From Alphaproteobacteria bacterium (GTDB taxonomy: Bacteria > Pseudomonadota > Alphaproteobacteria > Sphingomonadales > Sphingomonadaceae), in contig JAFANP010000034.1 of assembly GCA_019232625.1 (NCBI GenBank), positions 1-64,000 on the forward strand: DNA of 64,000 nt, read 5' to 3'. The position numbers and the translations under genes were made by a program. Position 1 is the first letter of the stretch. Each line of letters begins with the position of its first letter. A model generated the notes under the pieces. It saw only the letters and a program-made list of their open reading frames with translations, had not been told where the DNA came from and did not search any database. Below are positions 36,072-45,995 of the stretch, piece by piece.

Positions 36072-37664
36072 GTGCCTGACCGGGTGAAAGCGAAGCGGGC
36101 CCTCCTCTCCGTTTCCGACAAGACGGGCCTCGCCGATCTCGGCCGCGTCCTCGCCGGGCACGGCGTGGAGCTGGTCTCGACGGGCGGCACCGCCGCGGCG
36201 CTGCGCGAGGCGGGGCTCGCGGTGCGCGACGTCGCCGAGCTCACCGGCTTTCCCGAGATGATGGACGGGCGGGTGAAGACGCTCCACCCGAAGGTCCATG
36301 GCGGCCTCCTGGCGGTTCGGGATGCGCCCGACCATGCGGCGGCGATGGACGCGCACGGCATCGGCGCGATCGACCTCCTCGTCGTCAACCTCTACCCCTT
36401 CGCCGCGACCGTCGCCCGCGGCGCGGGGCGCGACGAGGTGGTGGAGAATATCGACATAGGCGGGCCTTCGATGGTCCGCTCGGCGGCCAAGAACCATGCC
36501 TACGTCGCCTGCGTGACCGATCCCGGGGATTATGAGCGGCTGGAGGCGGAGCTGGCGGCGGGTGACGCCACGACGTCCCTCGCCTTTCGCAAGTATCTGG
36601 CCGCCAAGGCTTTCGCGGCCACCGCGGCTTATGATTCGGCGATCGCCCAATGGTTCGCCTTCGCCGACCAAGGGGAGAGGTTTCCCGAGACGCTGCCGCT
36701 GACGATGCGGCGCGGGCCGGAGCTTCGCTACGGCGAGAACCCGCACCAGAAGGCGGCGCTCTACCTTCCCGCCGGGCCCCATGCGCGCGGCGTCGCCCAG
36801 GCGGAGCAGGTCCAGGGCAAGGCGCTCAGCTACAACAACCTCAACGACGCCGACGCCGCGCTGGAGCTCGTCGCCGAGTTCCGCGACGGCGGCCCGGCCT
36901 GCGTCATCGTCAAGCATGCCAATCCCTGCGGGGTGGCGACGGCGGCGACGCTCGCCGGCGCCTACGAGGCGGCCTTCGCCTGCGACACCGTCTCGGCCTT
37001 CGGCGGCATCGTCGCGGTCAACCGGCCGCTCGACGCCGAGGCCGCCGAGGCGATCACCCGCATCTTCACCGAAGTGGTCATCGCCCCCGACGCCGACGCG
37101 GAGGCGCGTGCGATCTTTGCCCGCAAGAAGAACCTCCGCCTGCTCTTGGCCGGCGCGCTGCCCGATCCCGCCCGGCCGGGGCTGGCGCTGAAGTCGATCG
37201 CCGGCGGCTACCTGCTCCAGTCCCGCGACAATGGCCGCGTCGACGGCGCGGCGCTGCAGGTGGTGACGAAGCGCGCTCCGAGCGAGCGGGAGCTGGCCGA
37301 CTGCCTGTTCGCCTGGACGGTGGCCAAGCACGTCAAGTCCAACGCCATCGTCTATGCCAAAGACGGCGCCACGGCGGGGATCGGGGCGGGGCAGATGAAC
37401 CGCCTCGAATCGGCCCGCATCGCCGCCTGGAAGGCGCAGGACGCGGCGGCGAAGGCGGGCTGGGCGGAGCCGCGCACGATCGGCTCGGCCGTCGCCTCGG
37501 ACGCCTTCTTCCCCTTCGCCGACGGCCTGCTCGCCGCCGTGGAGGCGGGGGCCAGCGCCGTCATCCAGCCCGGGGGCTCGATCCGCGACGACGAGGTGAT
37601 CGCCGCGGCCGACGAAGCGGGCCTGGCGATGGTCTTCACCGGCATGCGCCACTTCCGGCATTAG
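36072..37664 (+). CDS. purH: Bifunctional AICAR transformylase/IMP cyclohydrolase
   Basis: A 530-residue enzyme doing the last two steps of IMP synthesis. The IMP cyclohydrolase domain (about 1-200) starts with [14 protein letters not shown] and has [10 protein letters not shown]. The AICAR transformylase domain follows, with [18 protein letters not shown] and KHANPCGVA. The start is GTG after GGAGCGGAAG. The stop interlocks with that of the convergent flippase gene (TTAG read both ways). Confidence 0.97.
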   Translation: MPDRVKAKRALLSVSDKTGLADLGRVLAGHGVELVSTGGTAAALREAGLAVRDVAELTGFPEMMDGRVKTLHPKVHGGLLAVRDAPDHAAAMDAHGIGAIDLLVVNLYPFAATVARGAGRDEVVENIDIGGPSMVRSAAKNHAYVACVTDPGDYERLEAELAAGDATTSLAFRKYLAAKAFAATAAYDSAIAQWFAFADQGERFPETLPLTMRRGPELRYGENPHQKAALYLPAGPHARGVAQAEQVQGKALSYNNLNDADAALELVAEFRDGGPACVIVKHANPCGVATAATLAGAYEAAFACDTVSAFGGIVAVNRPLDAEAAEAITRIFTEVVIAPDADAEARAIFARKKNLRLLLAGALPDPARPGLALKSIAGGYLLQSRDNGRVDGAALQVVTKRAPSERELADCLFAWTVAKHVKSNAIVYAKDGATAGIGAGQMNRLESARIAAWKAQDAAAKAGWAEPRTIGSAVASDAFFPFADGLLAAVEAGASAVIQPGGSIRDDEVIAAADEAGLAMVFTGMRHFRH

Positions 37665-39253
37665 GCGGCGGGCGGCGCGGCTCCGGGCGGGGTGGTGCCG
37701 GGGGGCGGGGGGAGATCGGGCGTCTCGCTCTTCTTGAGCTTGAACAGCACCCGGTCCTCGTGGGTGAAGCCGCGCTTCCAGACGATCGCGCCGAAGGTGA
37801 AGAGGATGGCGGGGATGCCGAACGCCAGCTCCACCCATTCGAGGCTTTGCGGCAGGGCGGTGAACAGCCAGCCGACGATCACCGCGCCCCCGGCCGCCCA
37901 GACGAGCGGCCAGCGCCAGCCCTGGACGGGCGCGTCGAGCAGCCGGCAGAGCAGCCGCGCCTTGAGGATCGAGGAGAGGCCGAGCGCGAGCATCAGCGAC
38001 AAGGCCGCGGCGGCCGCCTGATAGGCCTGGCGCTCGCCGGGCGAGGCCGGCCAGCCGACCGCGTCCATCGTCGCGAGGAGGGCGACGGTCAGCAGCGCCT
38101 GCACCGCGATCATCAGGAGCGAGATCATCAGATTGCGGTGGCGGGCGACGTAGACCAGGGCGGATTCGGAGACGACGGCGGTGGCGGCGACCACCTCGGC
38201 GGCGAGAAGGAAGGCCAGGGCGGCGGTCCCCCCGACGAAGGCCTTGCCGACGATCCCCATCACCGCCTCGCCGGGTATGCCGAGGGCGAGGGCGATGCCG
38301 GCCTGGGCGGCGATGATCCAGAATCCGACCTGCCGCACCTGCCGCGCCACGGCCTTGCGGTCCCCTTCCGCCAGGCGCTGGGTGATGACCGGGGCGAGGA
38401 TCGGGTCGAAGCTCGTCTTGAGCTTCTGCGGCAGCGAGGCGACCTGCTGGGCGACGTAATAGACGCCGACATAAGCGGGCGCGACGAACAGGCCGAGTAT
38501 GGCGATGTCGAGGCGGCGCGAGCCCCACTCGATCGCGTCGGCGGCGGCGAGCGGGATGTTCTTGCGGGCGACGGCGAGGATCTGGGTGGGATTGGGCTTC
38601 CAGCTCCTTGGGACGCCGTAGCTCCTCCAGAGCGGCACAAGCGAGGCGACCAAAGCCGCGACCACCGAGAGGACGTAGGCGATGATCAGCCCGTCGCGCG
38701 AGCGGGTGCCGTCGGCGGCGGCGGGGAAGACGAGGACGCAGGCCGCGGCGGCGAGGCTGATCGTCCAGGGCTCGACGAGCGCCCGCGCCCGCACCGTCGC
38801 CGCGACGTTGTGGCGGTAGGCCAGGGCGGCGAGGGCGATGTCGGCCCCGGCGGTGGCGAAGATGACGAGCGGAAGCAGCCAGTCCGCGCCGTGTATCCCG
38901 CCCGCCGGAAACATCGCCTGCGGGTAGATCATCAGCACCACGCTCGCCGCCGCGGAGGCGATGAAGGCGGCGAGCATGGCGTCCATGACGACGCAGGCAT
39001 GCGGCTGGTCGGTGGTCGAGAGCTGCTGGGCGAGGCCGCGCTTGAGGCCGAGCGTGGCGAGCTGGGCGGCGAACTCGATGACGATCACGGCGTAGGCGAA
39101 GGCGCCGAGCGCGCCCGGGCCGTAGAGCCGGCCGGCGATGAACAGGAACGGCAGGCGCGCGGCGAGCCGCAGCAGGAAGCCGAAGAAGTTGGTCCGCCCG
39201 CCTTTGGCGAGCGCGGCAATGTCCTCACCCCCGTCGGGAACGGCCTCGCTCAA
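37661..39253 (-). CDS. Polysaccharide/lipid flippase family membrane protein (MVF/MATE-like)
   Basis: About 530 residues with 12 or more hydrophobic segments and the typical beginning of the polysaccharide-export (Wzx-like) family ([20 protein letters not shown]). The tail is a Pro/Gly-rich cytoplasmic end. It probably flips a lipid-linked sugar across the inner membrane; no glycosyltransferases adjoin, so the cargo is unknown. I start at TTG 39253, which forms a TTGA overlap with the polA stop; an ATG at 39268 is the other option. It shares the polA transcript. Confidence 0.85.
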   Translation of the reverse strand: MSEAVPDGGEDIAALAKGGRTNFFGFLLRLAARLPFLFIAGRLYGPGALGAFAYAVIVIEFAAQLATLGLKRGLAQQLSTTDQPHACVVMDAMLAAFIASAAASVVLMIYPQAMFPAGGIHGADWLLPLVIFATAGADIALAALAYRHNVAATVRARALVEPWTISLAAAACVLVFPAAADGTRSRDGLIIAYVLSVVAALVASLVPLWRSYGVPRSWKPNPTQILAVARKNIPLAAADAIEWGSRRLDIAILGLFVAPAYVGVYYVAQQVASLPQKLKTSFDPILAPVITQRLAEGDRKAVARQVRQVGFWIIAAQAGIALALGIPGEAVMGIVGKAFVGGTAALAFLLAAEVVAATAVVSESALVYVARHRNLMISLLMIAVQALLTVALLATMDAVGWPASPGERQAYQAAAAALSLMLALGLSSILKARLLCRLLDAPVQGWRWPLVWAAGGAVIVGWLFTALPQSLEWVELAFGIPAILFTFGAIVWKRGFTHEDRVLFKLKKSETPDLPPPPGTTPPGAAPPAA

Positions 39254-42030
39254 TGCGCGGCGCCCCAATTGGCGCCGGTGCCGATGTCGACGCCGAGCGG
39301 CACGTCGAGCTTCACCGCGGGCTCCGCCGCCGTCTCCATGACGTGGCGGATGACCGCGCTCGCCGCCGGCACGCTGCCTTCGGGGACCTCGAAGACCAGC
39401 TCGTCATGGACCTGCATCAGCATGCGCACGCCGCCCAGCCCCTCGCGCGCCAGGGCCGGGCCCATCCGCACCATGGCGCGCTTGATGATGTCGGCGCTGG
39501 TGCCCTGGATCGGCGCGTTGATCGCCGCCCGCTCGGCGCCCTGCCGCTCGCCCTGATTCTTGGCGCGGATCGACGGAAAGTGCGTCTTTCGGCCGAAAAG
39601 GGTGGTCGTGAAGCCCGTCTCGCGGACCTGGGTCAAGGTGTCGTGTATGTAGTCGCGAATGCCAGGGAAACGCTCGAAATACCGGTCGATCATCGCTTGC
39701 GCCTCGTCCGCCGTGATCGAGAGGCGGCCGGCCAGCCCCCAGCGGGAGATGCCGTAGAGGATGGCGAAGTTGATGGTCTTGGCCGAGGCGCGGGTGTCGC
39801 GGGTGACCTCGCCGAACAGCTCCTGCGCCGTCAGCGAATGGATGTCGTCTCCGCGCGCGAACGCCTCCTTGAGCTGGGGGACGTCGGCCATGTGGGCGGC
39901 GAGGCGCAGCTCGATCTGGCTATAGTCCGCCGCCAGCATGACGTGGCCGGGCTCGGCGATGAAGGCGTCGCGGATGCGGCGGCCGATCTCGGTGCGGATC
40001 GGGATGTTCTGGAGGTTGGGATCGGTCGAGGAAAGGCGCCCGGTCTGCGCGCCCGACAGCGAGTAGCTGGTGTGGACCCGCCCGGTCTCCTTGTTGATCT
40101 GCTGCTGCAGCGCATCGGTGTAGGTGGACTTGAGCTTGCTGAGCTGCCGCCATTCGAGGACGAGGCTCGCGATCGGAACGCCCTCGCGCGACAGGCGCTC
40201 CAACTCGTTGACGTCGGTTGACCAGGTGCCGGACTTGCCCTTGCGGCCGCCCTTCAGGCCCATCTGGTTGAACAGCACCTCGCCCAATTGCTGGGGGCTG
40301 CCGATAGTGAAGCGACAGCCCGCCTCGCCGCAGATGCGCTCCTCCAGGGCGGCGATCTGCTCGGTGAACGCGTGGCTCAGCCGGCCGAGCTCGTCCCGAT
40401 CGACCTTCACTCCCTCCCGCTCCATCCGCGCCACGACGGGGACGAGCGGCCGGTCGACCGTCTCGTAGACGCGCGCCACCCGTTCGTGCGGCAGGCGGGT
40501 CTTGAACCGCTTCCACAGCCGCAAGGTCACGTCCGCATCCTCGGCGGCATATTCCGTCGCCCGGTCGAGAGGCACCTGGTTGAACTTGATCTGCTTCTGC
40601 CCGGAGCCGCAGACCTCCTTGTAGGCGAGGCAATCGTGGTCGAGATGCTTCTTGGCGAGGTCGTCCATGGCGTGGCTGTTGAGGCCGCCGGCGTCGAGAT
40701 CGAAGCTCATCACCAGGCTGTCGTCGATCGGCGCGACGTCGATGCCGCGCCGGTCGAACACGATCCAGTCGAACTTGAAATTGTGCCCGACCTTGAGGAC
40801 TGCGGGATCCTCGAGCAGGGGCTTCAGCCGCGCCAGCGCGTCGGCGGCGGGGATCTGGTCGGGCCGTTCCGAGAGGAGGTCGTGGCCGCCATGCTCCAGC
40901 GGCACGTAGCAGGCCTTCCCGCATTCGGTCGCGAGGCTGACGCCGACCAGCTTGGCGGTGACGCAGTCGAAGCCGTCGGTCTCGGTGTCGACGGCGACGA
41001 AGCCGTTGGCCCGCGCCTCGGCGATCCACCGGTCGAGCGCCTCGATCGTGGTGACGGTCTCGTAGGCGGAGCGGTCGATCTTCGGCTCCGGGCGCACGTC
41101 CGCCTGGCGCGGCGCGACGATCGGCGCGCCGGCCGGCGACGGCGCATGGGCGCCGCCGCCGCCGCCGGTCATCCGGTTGAGCAGGGCCTTGAACCCCTGC
41201 TCCTCGAGGAACTCGCGCAGCGGCTCGGGCGGGATGCCCTTCATCTCGAGCGCGTCGAGCGGCTCCGGCAGCGGCGCGTCGCAGACGAGGCGCACGAGCT
41301 CGCGAGACAGGCGCGCCGCGTCGGCATGCTCGATGAGGTTCTGCTTGAGCTTGGGCTTGGCGATCTCGTCGGTGTGGGCGAGGACCGCCTCGACGTCGCC
41401 ATATTGCTGGATGAGCTGCGCCGCCGTCTTCGGGCCGATGCCCGGGACGCCGGGAATGTTGTCGACGCTGTCGCCCATCAGCGCCAGCACCTCGCCCAGC
41501 TGCTCCGGCGGCACGCCGAACTTCTCGACGACATAGGCGCGGTCGATGCGGCGGTCGTTCATCGTGTCGTAGAGGTCGAGGCGGTCGTCCTCGATCAGCT
41601 GCATCAGGTCCTTGTCGGACGAGACGATCGTCACCTTCCAGCCCGCCGCAAGCGCCGCCCTCGCATAACAGGCGATGATGTCGTCCGCCTCCAGCCCCTC
41701 CTCCTCGATGCAGGGCAGCGAGAAGGCGCGGGTGGCGTCGCGGATCAGGGGGAATTGCGGCACGAGGTCCGGCGGCGGCGGCGGCCGCTGCGCCTTGTAG
41801 CCTTCGAACATCTCGTTGCGGAACGTGTGCGAGCCGGCGTCGAAGATCACGGCGAGGTGGGTCGGGCCGTCCGCCTTGTGGAGGCTGTCGGCCAGCTTCC
41901 ACAGCATGGCGGTATAGCCGTAGACCGCGCCGACGTTGAGGCCGTGGCGGTTGGTGAGAGGCGGCAGGCGGTGATAGGCCCGAAAAATATAGCTCGAGCC
42001 GTCGACCAGGTAGAGATGCGGGGAAGGCAT
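39250..42030 (-). CDS. polA: DNA polymerase I
   Basis: A 926-residue polymerase with three domains. The 5'-3' exonuclease (1-300) starts LYLVDGSSYIFRAYH and has SSDKDLMQLI. The 3'-5' exonuclease keeps its catalytic DTETDG, so proofreading is expected to be active. The polymerase domain has ADYSQIELR and the terminal QVHDELVFEV. It acts in repair and Okazaki fragment processing. It diverges from the antiporter gene across 80 bases. Confidence 0.98.
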   Translation of the reverse strand: MPSPHLYLVDGSSYIFRAYHRLPPLTNRHGLNVGAVYGYTAMLWKLADSLHKADGPTHLAVIFDAGSHTFRNEMFEGYKAQRPPPPPDLVPQFPLIRDATRAFSLPCIEEEGLEADDIIACYARAALAAGWKVTIVSSDKDLMQLIEDDRLDLYDTMNDRRIDRAYVVEKFGVPPEQLGEVLALMGDSVDNIPGVPGIGPKTAAQLIQQYGDVEAVLAHTDEIAKPKLKQNLIEHADAARLSRELVRLVCDAPLPEPLDALEMKGIPPEPLREFLEEQGFKALLNRMTGGGGGAHAPSPAGAPIVAPRQADVRPEPKIDRSAYETVTTIEALDRWIAEARANGFVAVDTETDGFDCVTAKLVGVSLATECGKACYVPLEHGGHDLLSERPDQIPAADALARLKPLLEDPAVLKVGHNFKFDWIVFDRRGIDVAPIDDSLVMSFDLDAGGLNSHAMDDLAKKHLDHDCLAYKEVCGSGQKQIKFNQVPLDRATEYAAEDADVTLRLWKRFKTRLPHERVARVYETVDRPLVPVVARMEREGVKVDRDELGRLSHAFTEQIAALEERICGEAGCRFTIGSPQQLGEVLFNQMGLKGGRKGKSGTWSTDVNELERLSREGVPIASLVLEWRQLSKLKSTYTDALQQQINKETGRVHTSYSLSGAQTGRLSSTDPNLQNIPIRTEIGRRIRDAFIAEPGHVMLAADYSQIELRLAAHMADVPQLKEAFARGDDIHSLTAQELFGEVTRDTRASAKTINFAILYGISRWGLAGRLSITADEAQAMIDRYFERFPGIRDYIHDTLTQVRETGFTTTLFGRKTHFPSIRAKNQGERQGAERAAINAPIQGTSADIIKRAMVRMGPALAREGLGGVRMLMQVHDELVFEVPEGSVPAASAVIRHVMETAAEPAVKLDVPLGVDIGTGANWGAAH

Positions 42031-42110
42031 CAGGAGGATTTAGCCAAAATGAAGGGCGAAACAACCTTTGTGGGCCCGGAGCCGCCGCCGGGGCCGGGCG
42101 AAAGCGCGCG

Positions 42111-43304
42111 GTGAGGGAGATCGACTTTCCCCTCCTCGGCCTGCTGCTGTTCGTCGCGTCGCTGGTGGCGATGGTGACGCGCCGGCTGAACCTTCCCTAC
42201 AGCGCCGGCCTCGTCCTCGCGGGCCTCGTCCTCGCGCTTCTTCCGTTCGGCTTCGAGGTCCCGCTCACGCCGGAGCTGGTCTTCACCGTGCTCCTCCCGC
42301 CGCTGATCTTCGAGGCGGCGATCCAGATACCCTGGCGCCCGTTCCGCCGAGAACTGCCGATCCTGCTGGCGCTGGTGACGATCGGCGTGCTGCTCGCCGC
42401 GGCCGTCGTCGCGGCGGGGATGCACTGGCTGGTCGGATGGTCCTGGCTCGGTGCCGCCTTCTTCGGAATCCTCATCGCCGCGACCGACCCCGTCTCGGTC
42501 CTCGCTATGTTCCGCACCTTGCGGGTCGAGGAGCGCCTCCATCTGCTGGTCGAGTCGGAGAGCCTGCTCAACGACGCCGTCGCCGCGGTCGGCTTCGCGG
42601 TGCTGGTGGCGATCGCCGGCGGAGAGTCGGCGGGCGCGGCGGCGGCGGCGGGCAAGTTCCTGCTCACCGCCGCGGGGGGCGTGGCGGCCGGCGCGGCGAT
42701 CACCCTGCCGCTCCTCGCCCTCGCCGGCCGGACCACCGACCATCTCGTCGAGATCACCCTCACCACGCTCGCCGCCTGGGGGGCCTTCCTGCTGGCCGAG
42801 CATTTCCACGTCTCCGGCGTGCTCGCCGCCCTCACCGCCGGCATGCTGGTCGGCAATGTCGGCTGGATGGGCTCGATCTCGGACGAGGGCCGGCCGGCCG
42901 TGCTCAGCTTCTGGGAATATGCCGCCTTCCTCGCCAACGGCGTCGTGTTCATCCTGATCGGCGGCGGCGAGGCCCGCGTCCCGCTCGGCGCGGTGCTGGA
43001 GGCCGCGGGCGTGGCGATCATCCTGTCCCTGGTCGGCCGGATCGCTACCATCTACCCCGTCGCGCTCGCCTTCGGCCGATCCCGACTCGCCTTGCCTCGC
43101 GCCTACCGGATCGTCCTGTGGTGGGGCGGGCTGAGGGGCGCGCTCGCCCTCGCCCTGGCGCTGGCGCTGCCGCCGACCGTCGCCGAGCGCGACGAGATCG
43201 TCGCCGTCGCCTTCGCCGTCGTCGCCTTCTCGGTGTTCGTGCAGGGGCTCACCATGGAGCCGCTGATGCGCCGGCTCGGCCTGCTGCCGCGGCGCGGCCG
43301 CTAA
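42111..43304 (+). CDS. Na+(K+)/H+ antiporter, CPA1 family
   Basis: A 397-residue membrane protein with roughly 11-12 hydrophobic segments. The ion-site motifs are present: AATDPVSV (D126) and ESLLNDAVA (N154, D155), the ND pair of electroneutral CPA1 exchangers. There is no long cytoplasmic C-terminal domain, so it is a short NhaP-like type. It probably exports sodium or potassium in exchange for protons. Start is GTG. The alpha/beta hydrolase gene follows after 35 bases on the same strand. Confidence 0.9.
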   Translation: MREIDFPLLGLLLFVASLVAMVTRRLNLPYSAGLVLAGLVLALLPFGFEVPLTPELVFTVLLPPLIFEAAIQIPWRPFRRELPILLALVTIGVLLAAAVVAAGMHWLVGWSWLGAAFFGILIAATDPVSVLAMFRTLRVEERLHLLVESESLLNDAVAAVGFAVLVAIAGGESAGAAAAAGKFLLTAAGGVAAGAAITLPLLALAGRTTDHLVEITLTTLAAWGAFLLAEHFHVSGVLAALTAGMLVGNVGWMGSISDEGRPAVLSFWEYAAFLANGVVFILIGGGEARVPLGAVLEAAGVAIILSLVGRIATIYPVALAFGRSRLALPRAYRIVLWWGGLRGALALALALALPPTVAERDEIVAVAFAVVAFSVFVQGLTMEPLMRRLGLLPRRGR

Positions 43305-43339
43305 TCGTGGGTTCAAGCCGGCGGCGGCAAGGACGCCCG

Positions 43340-44290
43340 ATGCGCTACCTCGCCGCCGCCGCCGCTCTCCTGCTCCTCGCCGGGCCGGCCAGCGCCGTTC
43401 CGCCCCGGGCCGCCGCGGCGGCGAAGCCCTTCGCGCCGACCCGCTTCTCGGTCGAGGTCGAGGGCAACGGGCCGGACGTGATCCTCATCCCCGGACTCAC
43501 CGCCTCGGCCGGCATATGGCGGGGCACCGTCGCCGCCGTGCCCGGCTATCGCTACCATCTCGTCCAGGTCGCGGGTTTCGCCGGCGCGCCGTCGCGCGGC
43601 AACGCGCGGGGCGAGGTGGTGGCGCCGCTCGCCGAGGAGATATCCCGCTACGTCGCCGCGCGCGGGCTGGTCCGCCCCGCGATCGTCGGCCATTCGATGG
43701 GCGGCACGGTGGCGATGATGGTCGCGGCGCGCCACCCGGACCGGGTCGGCAAGGTGATGGTGGTGGACATGCTGCCGCAGCCGGCGGGGCTGCTCGGCGC
43801 CTCGGCGTCGGGCCTGCGCGGCCTTGCCGGCCTTCTCCGCGACCTGGGCGGAAGCGAGGCGGGCCGCAGCCTCGTTGGTTCGGCGATCCGGATGTTCGGA
43901 AGCGATCCCGGGGAGAATGGCCGCAGCGATCCCGACGTCGTCGCGCGAGCCGCCCAGGAGCTGGCGGTGACCGATCTCACGCCGGAGCTGCCGCGTATCG
44001 CGGCGCCGCTGACGGTGGTCTACGCCTCGCCGGACCCGCAGCGGCGTGCGGCGGTCGACCGGGCTTTCGAGTCGGCTTATGCGGGAAGGAAGGGCGCCAA
44101 GCTCGTCCGGCTGGACGGCAGCGGCCACATGGTCATGTACGACCAGCCGCGGCGCTTCGCGGAGGCGCTGAGGGCGTTCCTCGGGGCGTCGCCGCCAGGA
44201 ACAGCTGCAGGCGCCGCATCCACTGGAGGTAGAGCGAGCGGGCCCGCATCTCAGGCGGCCTCGGGCGCGACCCAGGCGGCGACGAGGTAG
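43340..44290 (+). CDS. Secreted alpha/beta-fold hydrolase
   Basis: A 316-residue protein. A signal peptide covers about the first 19 residues (RYLAAAAALLLLAGPASA). The hydrolase core has LIPGLTASAGIW for the oxyanion region, the nucleophile S119 in VGHSMGGT and a histidine in DGSGHMVMYDQP. The last 30 or so residues are low-complexity Ser/Ala/Gly, and their codons are the reverse of the pspC 3' end (44251-44290), so the tail may be a read-on after loss of an earlier stop. Substrate unknown; possibly periplasmic ester hydrolysis. Confidence 0.88.
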   Translation: MRYLAAAAALLLLAGPASAVPPRAAAAAKPFAPTRFSVEVEGNGPDVILIPGLTASAGIWRGTVAAVPGYRYHLVQVAGFAGAPSRGNARGEVVAPLAEEISRYVAARGLVRPAIVGHSMGGTVAMMVAARHPDRVGKVMVVDMLPQPAGLLGASASGLRGLAGLLRDLGGSEAGRSLVGSAIRMFGSDPGENGRSDPDVVARAAQELAVTDLTPELPRIAAPLTVVYASPDPQRRAAVDRAFESAYAGRKGAKLVRLDGSGHMVMYDQPRRFAEALRAFLGASPPGTAAGAASTGGRASGPASQAASGATQAATR

Positions 44291-44439
44291 ATGGCGACCG
44301 CGGCCGGGCCGATGATGAACAGGCTGGCGACGGCGGCGAGCCGCACCAGGGTGACGTCCACCTCCGTCGCGGCGGCGATCCCGGCGCAGACGCCGGAGAG
44401 CTTGCGGTTGGCGCGATCGAGGGCGAAGGGACGGGTCAT
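44251..44439 (-). CDS. PspC domain small membrane protein
   Basis: A 62-residue protein that is essentially one PspC domain: RKLSGVCAGIAAATEVDVTL, followed by a hydrophobic segment of about 20 residues (VASLFIIGPAAVAIYLVAAW). PspC proteins sense envelope stress and in enterobacteria belong to the sigma-54/PspF phage-shock regulon. Here the gene follows a 37-residue protein gene with a sigma-54 promoter match upstream, so the same control is plausible. pspA, pspB and pspF are not in the window. Confidence 0.88.
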   Translation of the reverse strand: MTRPFALDRANRKLSGVCAGIAAATEVDVTLVRLAAVASLFIIGPAAVAIYLVAAWVAPEAA

Positions 44440-44483
44440 GGTCTTGATCCTGAAGCCGGAGGAAGGGGCCGTGGGCGCGGCGG

Positions 44484-44597
44484 TCAGATGAGCTGACCGA
44501 CCGGCCCGACGGCGGCGGAAACGAACAGGGTGGCGGCGACGAGGGCGCCGACGATGGAAACCGCGAACTGCTGCGCATTGGCGAAATTGAAGGACAT
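44484..44597 (-). CDS. 37-residue single-span membrane protein
   Basis: A 37-residue protein. It begins MSFNFANAQQFA and continues as a hydrophobic run (IVGALVAATLFVSAAVGPV), so one membrane segment is expected. GGGAG lies at a good distance before the ATG. It precedes the PspC gene by 45 bases and follows the sigma-54 match by about 50 bases. I recall similar short proteins in other sphingomonads. Function unknown; an envelope-stress role is suggested by context. Confidence 0.75.
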   Translation of the reverse strand: MSFNFANAQQFAVSIVGALVAATLFVSAAVGPVGQLI

Positions 44598-44649
44598 TGT
44601 CTTACTCCCTGATCCGGCGTCCGGACTGTCCGGCGCCATGCCAAGGGTA

Positions 44650-44667
44650 TTGCAGAGCCCGTGCCAA
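44650..44667 (-). promoter_or_regulatory. Putative sigma-54 (RpoN) promoter before the small protein-PspC genes
   Basis: On the minus strand the sequence reads TTGGCACGGGCTCTGCAA. It fits the consensus TGGCACG-N4-TTGCW with one mismatch, and GG and GC are separated by exactly ten bases as required. It is about 50 bases upstream of the 37-residue gene, leaving room for a short leader and the GGGAG ribosome site. A 12-bp palindrome, GCGGAAATCCGC (44680-44691), lies just upstream and could bind a regulator. Known PspF/sigma-54 control of psp genes supports this reading. Confidence 0.65.
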
Positions 44668-44805
44668 ATGGACGGAATGGCGGAAATCCGCGGTTTCTTG
44701 AACAAGAGGACGGCCAGCCCGAGAATTGCCGCCTCAACAATTGGTGAAAATTCCCAAGCCTTGGCGACCGCCTTCGAGCGTCTTCGTCCGAAACCGGACA
44801 GGCGG

Positions 44806-45374
44806 TCAGCGGCCGTTCGGGCCGAGGTCGAGGACGAAGACTGGGCCGAGGTCGATCGTCTGCTTCGCGGTGGCGAGATGGACCGAGACGTTGAGCGCGC
44901 CCGCCGGATAGTCGCGGTCGACCTTGCCCTCACCTCGTACATCTTCCATTCCGACCCGATCGTCGCCGGGCCGGAGAAGAGCGGCGTGTAGGGCGCGGCG
45001 GCGAGCTGGACCTGATTGGAAGGAAGGAGGGCCGTGGTCGCGCCGCCCTCGCCCTTCACGAGCCGGGCCCAGAAAGCGAGGACGAGGACGTCGCCGGCCT
45101 TGACCGGCTTGGCGATCGGGTTGGCGGCGGCGACGTCCCAAGGATGGGCGCCCTTGCCCGGCACCTCGACCCGCACCGCCTTGCCGCCCTGCACACCGGC
45201 ATCCTTGCGCAGCGCCGGCTTGTCGCGGAGGCCGTCGATCCGCCAGGCCGAAGGCGGCGGCACGTTGATCACCTTGTCGAGGATGTCGCCGGCGCCCGAC
45301 TGCGCGGCGAGCGCGGCCGGCGCGGCCGGCGCGGCCGCCAATGCGAGCGTCGCGGCGAGACGTAGGACCTTCAT
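44806..45374 (-). pseudogene. Secreted carbohydrate-binding-like protein, frameshifted
   Basis: A protein of about 189 residues when read across a one-base shift. It has a good ribosome site (GAGGAAGGGGG), a signal peptide of about 24 residues and a beta-rich domain resembling carbohydrate-binding jelly rolls (VLAFWARLVKGEGG and EWKMYEV). After EWKMYEV, near 44925-44936, the sensible continuation (GEGKVDRDYPAGALNVSVHL, ending in LDLGPNGR) is in another frame; one base appears missing. It is either a recent pseudogene or a sequencing error. The in-frame read would run on past the real stop with basic nonsense. Confidence 0.7.
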
Positions 45375-45455
45375 CTATCCCCCTTCCTCTGATCGGCGGG
45401 CGCAGCTAATCACGAGGGCGCGCCGCGATCAACCGGCGCGCGAGGAGACGAGCCC

Positions 45456-45995
45456 ATGCGCATATTCGTGACGGCGGCCGCGGCGGCCCTGGCCCTCCTC
45501 CCTGCCTCGGCCTCGGCGGCGCTTCCCCAGGGGGGCAAGGCGCCCGACTTCAGGACCGTCGGCGCGCTTGCCGGCAAGCCCTTCCGGCTCCACCTCGCCG
45601 AGCAGCTGCGGCGCGGGCCGGTGGTGCTCTATTTCTTCCCCAAGGCCTTCACCAAGGGCTGCACGCTCGAAGCGCACGCTTTTTCGGAAGCGGCGGGGGA
45701 GTTCAAGAAGATGGGCGCCAGCGTCGTCGGTCTCTCGGCCGACGATTACGAGACGCTGCGCCGCTTCTCGGTGGAGGAATGCCGCAATGCCTTCCCGGTG
45801 GCGATGGCCTCCTCGGCGACGATCGGCGCCTATGACGTCCGCTTCAAGGAAGGCGCGGCACTGACCAATCGCACGTCCTACGTAATCGCCCCGGACGGCC
45901 GCATCCTGCTCGCTTATTCCGACCTCGACTGGAAGAACCACGTCGCCAACAGCCTTGCGGCGGTCAAAGCGTGGCGGGCCGCGCACCGGCGGTGA
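45456..45995 (+). CDS. Secreted peroxiredoxin (AhpC/TSA or Bcp type)
   Basis: A 179-residue thiol peroxidase. Residues 1-21 form a signal peptide, so it should be periplasmic. The peroxidatic cysteine is C69 in FTKGCTLEA, with the TxxC pattern; a second cysteine, C109, in VEECRNAFP may resolve it. The domain ends with VIAPDGRILLAYSD. It reduces peroxides with thioredoxin-like partners. Its stop overlaps the GTG start of the DUF488 gene by four bases. Confidence 0.9.
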   Translation: MRIFVTAAAAALALLPASASAALPQGGKAPDFRTVGALAGKPFRLHLAEQLRRGPVVLYFFPKAFTKGCTLEAHAFSEAAGEFKKMGASVVGLSADDYETLRRFSVEECRNAFPVAMASSATIGAYDVRFKEGAALTNRTSYVIAPDGRILLAYSDLDWKNHVANSLAAVKAWRAAHRR

